Part shown: positions 59,112 through 64,000 of the stretch, in pieces
Position numbering within the stretch: position 1 is the stretch's first letter
Layout: each line of letters starts with the position of its first letter
NCBI GenBank assembly: GCA_014804755.1
Contig: JAAUZE010000018.1
Location: 3,436-67,435 of the forward strand
Direction: 5' to 3'
Source of the DNA: Lachnospiraceae bacterium
GTDB lineage: Bacteria > Bacillota > Clostridia > Lachnospirales > Lachnospiraceae
DNA length: 64,000 nt
Notes under the pieces: model-generated
The model's input: only the letters and a program-made list of their open reading frames with translations
What the model was told of the DNA's origin: nothing
The model's database searches: none
Translations under genes and position numbers: made by a program

Positions 59112-61870
59112 ATATGCTCCTTTATGAGTGCAGCGGTACCTAAGATTTCTCTAAACGTTCTTGTGAAGTCCAACTCCAGATCTTCGCGGTACAGTTTTTG
59201 AATCTGATCATATTGCTGCTTTGCATCTGATTGTTTGCCGCTTTGATACAGACACACAATGAGCTGGGATACGATGTCTTCATTATAAGGATCCACCTCA
59301 ATGATTTTTTGGAGGAACGGAATCGCAGCTTCCGGCTGTTTCTGGCTGATTCTTTTGGCAGCGCCGGAGCGCAGTACCTTAAAATATTCATTTTCCAGTT
59401 TCTTTGCCATTCCATAGGACCAAAGATAACCGTTGTTTCCCATATAGCGGCCGGGATAAAGTCGTATGATTTGTTCGGGTTCTTCCGCACATGCTTTCGA
59501 ATCCTTGAAATAAGCTGTCAGTTCTTCCAGGTCAGAATCCACCAGATGCATCTTGAGGGAATATCCCTTTTTTTCATAAGCAATTAAATCTTCAAGTCCT
59601 TCCTGGGAAAAGACCTGACGGATACTGTAAATGGTGGTGTGAAATAAAGCGAGCGCATTCTTAGGCCCCGCATCCGGCCATAAGAGTTCAATCAGCGCAT
59701 CTTTGGAAACGCCTTTTCCCTGGAGATGGAACAGATAGGCAAATAATTCCTGCGCCTTCTTTGTCCGCCATTTTACCACTTGTTCCTCTGAGCCGGGAAG
59801 AAATACATGGAAGCAATTCATACACCGGATGCGGATTTTTCCGGATTCCTTTTGCGCAGCTTCCGAGGGCTCTTTTTTAACGAAAAGGAGATGGCGGGTG
59901 TCGCTGACGTTTCTGCAAATGGAATCAATTTTATTTAAAATCTGCTGCTGCCTTGGCGAAAGACCCAAATTCCATATATGGTTTTTCAGCAGAAAGGCGT
60001 TTCCTGTCCGGAACTGCTCTACGGCTTTCCGGTAATCTCCCTTGTTCCAGGATAAAACAGCAAGGATTTCCCATGCGGTCGCAGTCTGCAGCGTTTCATA
60101 TTCGGATCCCTGTATGATCACCATGGCAGTCTGCTCCGCAATTTCCTGATTGCCGGATTCAAACGCCGTTTTCATCTGTTCCGCAAGGATGCAGTTTTGC
60201 AGAAGAAATCCATCCGGTAAATGCCCGACCGGGATATCATGGGGCGATGGTGTATGCTCCGGTTTCTGCTCCTTCAATAGATTGAAAATTTCCCAGGCTG
60301 CAGATAAAAATGTATTCGGTTGAAGCAAAAGTCCATGACTTTTATATTCTGAGAGCAGCGAGGCAGCGCTTTCCGGCTGATGAAGGCAGCATTCCAGTTT
60401 GACCTGCTCCGTATAGACTGCGTTTGTGATCTCATTCCGGAATGCTTCCTGATCGGCCTTGGCCCGTGCTAAATATTGCTTGGCTGTCAGAAGGTCGCCT
60501 TCTTTTCGTTTTGTCGCTGCGACAAACAGGAGAACCTTTTTGTAATCCTGCAGACGGCCGGCTTCAAAAAACTCTTTTTCTGCCCGTGTGATCTGCAGAT
60601 TTGCCTCTTGGGTCCGGTCAAGGGCCATCAAATATTTTCCATAGATAAATCTGCTTTTGGCAGTCAGATCACAATGTTCTGTGTCAAGGAACGTAAACCA
60701 GCGCTCCAAAGTGCCGAAAAGTCTGTCATCCAGCATGGTATCGCCCAAAACCTCGATGACTGTCTGTACAATGTCTGTTGCTTTTCCACGGCAGGCATAT
60801 TCCGCAGCCTGAATTTTATCGCTCGTTTGCAGAAGATAGAAGGAGGCGGTCCGAAGCGCTTCCTGCTGTTCTTCAAAAGAGGTCTGTGCCAGCAAAAAAT
60901 GCTGAAAAATGGAGTGATATCGGTACAAATTGCTGATTTCACCGAGAGTCTGAACAAAAAGCTTCTCGTTTACAAGATAACGCAGCATACTTTCTGAATT
61001 GTGGATACCGGCCACTTTGTTGCAGATCAAAGGTGTCATGTAGTCCAGAACGGCAGTTTTTTTCAGAAATGTCTGGATATCAAAGGGCAGCGTCTTGTAT
61101 ACCCGTGTCATAAAGTAGTCGGAGACCTCCAGATTGTCACAGATTTTCTTCAGATCCTCAAAGGTGACGCTGCTTTTCTGCAGATGCAGCTGGAGCATAA
61201 TCTGCGTAACCCCAACGGGCCATCCTTCTGTGCAGTTATAAATCAGTGTGGCCCATTGTTCAGAAGACTCATCAATTCGTTCCAGCATCCCTGCGATTTC
61301 AGGCAGATTGAATTTCAAGTCGTCTGTTCCTATGCAGAAGGCCTGTCCGCTTTGGATATATTTTTCTAAAAAAACAGGAAGAGAGCGTTTTTCCACTATA
61401 AACAGACGGATTTTCTTATCCATGGTCTCAATCAGGATATCTAACAGGTTAAAAATGTCAGGATTGTTGATTTCTTGGAAATCGTCAAGGATCACATTCA
61501 GAAATTGAATCCGGCTGTCCAGCCATATGACTAATTGTTCGATCAATATGTCAATGTTTTCCAGAAGGGGACTGGAAATATTGAAATTGTCGCTGGAAAT
61601 ATCCAATGCATATTGAACCGATTTTGTAAAATTGAGGACAAAGGACATCAGATCATTGTCGGTATCGTCAATGTTGTACCAGGCGCTTTTTCCGGGAAAA
61701 TGAGATACATAATTGGCAAGAATCTGTGTTTTTCCATAACCGGCGCCGGCGTTGAGCAGGATGATGTTTTCCTGCAGAGAGGCAAGCAGCGTATCTGCCG
61801 TGCGTTCTGTATAGCCCTTGCCAACATTTGGTGTTTGGATTTTGTTGCTTTCGTTTCTCAAGTTTCTCAT
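59108..61870 (-). CDS. MalT/LuxR-like STAND ATPase regulator with SARP/BTAD C-terminus
   Basis: A 920-residue transcription regulator. The P-loop NAGAGYGKTQIL is near residue 39; the STAND-like ATPase continues to about 300. A TPR-rich middle (about 330-620) follows. The C-terminus contains a winged-helix DNA-binding unit (AQELFAYLFHLQGKGVSKDALIELLWPD) and a bacterial transcriptional activation domain of the SARP type (about 740-910). The start at 61,870 is chosen because the signal-free N-terminus begins there; an upstream reading adds only 20 residues. It is divergent from the tail sheath gene and the first gene of the AAA+ operon, so it probably activates the injection system. Confidence 0.83.
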   Translation of the reverse strand: MRNLRNESNKIQTPNVGKGYTERTADTLLASLQENIILLNAGAGYGKTQILANYVSHFPGKSAWYNIDDTDNDLMSFVLNFTKSVQYALDISSDNFNISSPLLENIDILIEQLVIWLDSRIQFLNVILDDFQEINNPDIFNLLDILIETMDKKIRLFIVEKRSLPVFLEKYIQSGQAFCIGTDDLKFNLPEIAGMLERIDESSEQWATLIYNCTEGWPVGVTQIMLQLHLQKSSVTFEDLKKICDNLEVSDYFMTRVYKTLPFDIQTFLKKTAVLDYMTPLICNKVAGIHNSESMLRYLVNEKLFVQTLGEISNLYRYHSIFQHFLLAQTSFEEQQEALRTASFYLLQTSDKIQAAEYACRGKATDIVQTVIEVLGDTMLDDRLFGTLERWFTFLDTEHCDLTAKSRFIYGKYLMALDRTQEANLQITRAEKEFFEAGRLQDYKKVLLFVAATKRKEGDLLTAKQYLARAKADQEAFRNEITNAVYTEQVKLECCLHQPESAASLLSEYKSHGLLLQPNTFLSAAWEIFNLLKEQKPEHTPSPHDIPVGHLPDGFLLQNCILAEQMKTAFESGNQEIAEQTAMVIIQGSEYETLQTATAWEILAVLSWNKGDYRKAVEQFRTGNAFLLKNHIWNLGLSPRQQQILNKIDSICRNVSDTRHLLFVKKEPSEAAQKESGKIRIRCMNCFHVFLPGSEEQVVKWRTKKAQELFAYLFHLQGKGVSKDALIELLWPDAGPKNALALFHTTIYSIRQVFSQEGLEDLIAYEKKGYSLKMHLVDSDLEELTAYFKDSKACAEEPEQIIRLYPGRYMGNNGYLWSYGMAKKLENEYFKVLRSGAAKRISQKQPEAAIPFLQKIIEVDPYNEDIVSQLIVCLYQSGKQSDAKQQYDQIQKLYREDLELDFTRTFREILGTAALIKEHI

Positions 61871-61959
61871 ATTGTATATCTTTCTATATTGAAAATCTAT
61901 AAAATATTTTACTAATTTAATATAACACAATTATCCCCCCTCTAAAGAGAATAACGACA

Positions 61960-61990
61960 TGAATCGACCTAAAATTGCATTGAATCGACC
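61960..61990. promoter_or_regulatory. Direct repeat with 21-bp period, operator candidate
   Basis: TGAATCGACC occurs at 61,960-61,969 and 61,981-61,990, spaced by exactly 21 bp, two helical turns. SARP-type activators bind direct repeats on one face of the helix. Two weaker TCGA-containing elements follow (about 62,015 and 62,067). It lies in the 320-bp gap between divergent regulator and sheath genes, which holds nothing else certain. Confidence 0.6.
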
Positions 61991-62157
61991 GTAAAATAAA
62001 TTGCGCCTTTTATGTCGAAAAATAGCTAAAATTGTTTAGAGTTTTGTTCAGTAAAATGTTTTATGATCGAAAAACAAGATAAAGCTCCCTGAGAGCAAAA
62101 TACAAAAACAGCATGTTGTGGAAAGAAACTTTTTCAAAGAGAAAGGAGGAGAGGGCA

Positions 62158-62198
62158 TTGGCAGCAGAGAGCTGCTGATGTCGGAAAATTATGGCTGA
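62158..62198 (+). promoter_or_regulatory. Two overlapping mini-reading frames before the sheath start
   Basis: The strong AAAGGAGG site at 62,141-62,150 is spaced for a TTG at 62,158, which opens a six-codon frame ending TGA at 62,178. This overlaps an ATG opening a second six-codon frame, whose stop overlaps the sheath ATG at 62,191. The sheath start has only a weak site of its own, so coupled translation is possible. Confidence 0.35.
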
Positions 62199-63939
62199 AT
62201 ATTTATCACCAGGTGTATATGTAGAGGAATTTGATTCGGGCGGAAAGCCGATGGAAGGCGTTAGTACGAGTACAGCCGGTTTTATTGGTCTTGCAGAGAG
62301 AGGACCGGTGGAAGGCGTGCCGCAGCTTGTTACTAATTTTGCGGATTTTAAGAGGAAATTCGGAGGGTATCTCTCTGAGAATGAGTATGGGGAGTATCGT
62401 TTTCTGGCCTATGCCGTGGAGCACTTTTTTGTAAACGGTGGTTCCAGGTGCTATATTTCCCGCGTGGCGCCAAGCAACGCAAAGGCGGCAAAGGCAGTGG
62501 CTCCGGCTTCGGATTCGGTGTTGCGGATACAGGCAAAGAATCCGGGCATATGGGGCAACAACATGAACATTGTGGTAACGCCTGCAAGTAAGGCAAAGAC
62601 ACAAATTCTGGAAGAAATTCAGACAGCGGACGGGAAACAGTATGCAGTGAAAAGCTCTGCAGGCTTTCATGAGGGAGATGTGGTTGTATACAAGGATATG
62701 ACAAATGTGATATATAACCGTGTCGTAAAGAGCCAGGACAATATTCTTGTCTTTGAGAAAGAATTTGAGGGGGATGTTGTCGATAAAAATCTGCTGCCGT
62801 CAAAGGTGATTTCTACCTGTGAGTTCAATCTGGAAGTCAAGTATGATGACATTGTGGAATTCTATGAGAATCTTTCTTTTAATGTAGCAATACCGAATTA
62901 TATTAACAAGAAGACTGCAAAATCCGATCTGATCGTTGCAGAGTATACCGGAAGCAAGAAAGGCGAGGCAGTTGCACCGTTTGATGAGATCGCCGGGGCA
63001 GATCCGGAGAAAGCATTCTGCGTCATTGCATTAAAGGGCGGAAGCAACGGCTCCGTAGCGAATATCAGTGCCGCTGATTTTATCGGAACGGACAAGGGTG
63101 CAGGAAAGCGTACAGGTATTCAGGCGTTTTTGGATAATGAAAATGTTTCCATTATGGCGGTTCCGGGAGTGGTCGATCCCAATGTGCAGCTGATGTTAGT
63201 TGCTCATTGCGAGAGTCTTGCCAGCCGGTTTGCGGTGCTGGATATGCCGAGAGATGCGAAGAAGATGGATGACATTATTGCCCACAGGGATATCGTGGAC
63301 AGCAACTATGCAGCGATGTATCACCCTTGGTTAGAGGTATTTGATCCGTTGGATAAGAGGAATATTGCCATTCCGCCATCAGGCTCTGTGATCGGAATTT
63401 ATGCACGCAGTGACAATTCAAGAGGGGTACATAAAGCTCCGGCAAATGAGACGGTACGCGGCTGTGTGGGATTGGACAGTCAGTTCAACAAGGGTGAGCA
63501 GGATATCCTGAATCCGAAGGGAGTAAATCTGATTCGTTCTTTCCCGGGACAGGGAATCCGCGTCTGGGGCGCACGTACGGCCAGCAGTGATCCAAGCTGG
63601 AAATATATTAACGTACGCCGTTTGTTCATCTTCATTGAAGAAAGCATCAAGGCAAACACAAACTGGGCAGTATTTGAGCCCAACGATGAAGTGTTGTGGG
63701 TGCGTGTAAAACGGACGATCGATGTGTTCCTTACAGGACTTTGGAGGTCAGGAGCTCTTGCAGGCTCTGCACCGTCAGAAGCGTTTTTTGTTGACTGCGG
63801 AAGAAACACCATGAGTCAGGATGATATTGACAATGGAAGACTTGTGTGTGTGATCGGTGTTGCACCGGTGAAACCTGCTGAATTTGTGATCTTTAGAATT
63901 TCGCAGAAGACCGGAGATTCCGCATTGACGGCAGAATAA
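62191..63939 (+). CDS. Phage tail sheath-family protein (contractile injection system)
   Basis: A 582-residue structural protein. The N-terminus YLSPGVYVEEFDSGGKP and the following STAGFIGLAERGPV are the classical sheath handle motif. The C-terminal domain (WKYINVRRLFIFIEESI ... FRISQKTGD) is the conserved sheath core. The length suits AFP/PVC/eCIS or contractile prophage sheaths. It is the first visible gene of a plus-strand operon continuing beyond the window. Divergence from an AAA+ ATPase and a specific activator favours an extracellular contractile injection system over an ordinary prophage. Confidence 0.9.
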   Translation: MAEYLSPGVYVEEFDSGGKPMEGVSTSTAGFIGLAERGPVEGVPQLVTNFADFKRKFGGYLSENEYGEYRFLAYAVEHFFVNGGSRCYISRVAPSNAKAAKAVAPASDSVLRIQAKNPGIWGNNMNIVVTPASKAKTQILEEIQTADGKQYAVKSSAGFHEGDVVVYKDMTNVIYNRVVKSQDNILVFEKEFEGDVVDKNLLPSKVISTCEFNLEVKYDDIVEFYENLSFNVAIPNYINKKTAKSDLIVAEYTGSKKGEAVAPFDEIAGADPEKAFCVIALKGGSNGSVANISAADFIGTDKGAGKRTGIQAFLDNENVSIMAVPGVVDPNVQLMLVAHCESLASRFAVLDMPRDAKKMDDIIAHRDIVDSNYAAMYHPWLEVFDPLDKRNIAIPPSGSVIGIYARSDNSRGVHKAPANETVRGCVGLDSQFNKGEQDILNPKGVNLIRSFPGQGIRVWGARTASSDPSWKYINVRRLFIFIEESIKANTNWAVFEPNDEVLWVRVKRTIDVFLTGLWRSGALAGSAPSEAFFVDCGRNTMSQDDIDNGRLVCVIGVAPVKPAEFVIFRISQKTGDSALTAE

Positions 63940-63963
63940 AATAGAAAGGAGCGTTGAGAGAAG

Positions 63964-64000
63964 ATGGCTAGTACTCCATATGGAAAATTTAGATATAAGG
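63964..64000 (+). CDS. Start of the next structural gene (partial), probably tail tube
   Basis: Twelve codons are visible (MASTPYGKFRYK) after an AAAGGAG site. Position directly after the sheath gene is that of the tail tube gene in contractile systems, and the opening residues are compatible, but too few are present for identification. Confidence 0.45.
   Translation, partial: MASTPYGKFRYK

Noticed and set aside
59108-61930. Start of the regulator at 61,930
   Set aside because: The extra 20 residues are encoded in an AT-rich stretch without a ribosome binding site; the ATG at 61,870 is preferred.
62191-63939. Sheath gene as evidence of a full tailed prophage
   Set aside because: No head, terminase, integrase or lysis genes are visible, and an AAA+ ATPase plus specific activator sit next to it; but the right side is unseen, so this is not excluded.

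Overview
The window comes from a low-to-mid GC Gram-positive anaerobe, most likely a Lachnospiraceae-type Clostridia. The reasons are the strong AGGAGG/GGGGGTGA ribosome binding sites, a conjugation module of the Clostridioides difficile CD1107-CD1112 (Tn1549-like) type, and a HemZ-type heme gene fragment. Family names are from memory of protein families; no search was run.

Positions 1 to about 52,818 are one integrative and conjugative element (ICE), whose left end lies outside the window. It reads: VirB6/TrbL channel, PrgI, VirB4 ATPase, a radical SAM protein, a bifunctional M23 + NlpC/P60 wall hydrolase, DUF4315, the DUF4366 membrane protein, an MT-A70 methylase and topoisomerase III (1-13,230). 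It resumes at about 25.3 kb with a DUF4062 cargo gene, small ICE proteins, a 2,603-residue ArdC/methylase/SNF2 helicase protein, a PP-loop (PAPS reductase-like) protein, a YodL/nucleotidyltransferase protein, a 1,578-residue secreted repeat protein, a MOBP relaxase with MobC and probable oriT, regulators, and a tyrosine integrase at 51,375-52,616. The ICE abuts the 3' end of hemZ (52,819-53,004), so hemZ looks like the integration target.

Inside the ICE, between two 16-bp direct repeats (13,237 and 25,302), sits a 12-kb element that I read as a filamentous phage (inovirus) prophage of a Gram-positive host. Nearly all its genes are on the minus strand. Read right to left they follow Ff-like order: histone-tailed replication/regulatory protein, SSB-like protein, leader genes, major coat protein, a string of tiny membrane proteins, an intrinsic terminator, a large secreted adsorption-like protein, a pVI-like protein, the Zot/pI ATPase, and an HUH Rep. 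No secretin gene is present, as expected for a host without an outer membrane. An IS30-type transposase gene lies at one end. A 16-bp palindrome, TTCCGAACGTTCGGAA, recurs six times exactly and twice in degenerate form, almost always just upstream of a phage gene.

Other striking items are a TnpV-like gene nested out of frame inside the giant helicase gene (29,669-30,022), a three-member covarying leader hairpin family in the ICE, an inverted decayed duplicate of the only plus-strand phage gene, and a perfect promoter followed immediately by eleven AGAC repeats.

Right of the ICE is chromosome: a secreted lipoprotein carbonic anhydrase, a ClC-type channel and a CPA1 antiporter, then the start of a contractile injection system or phage-tail-like locus. 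A minus-strand operon encodes a 920-residue MalT/SARP-like ATPase regulator, a two-module AAA+ ATPase and an unknown charged protein. Divergent from it begins the tail sheath gene and, cut by the window end, the next gene. The intergenic region carries a direct repeat with a 21-bp period, fitting SARP-type activator binding.
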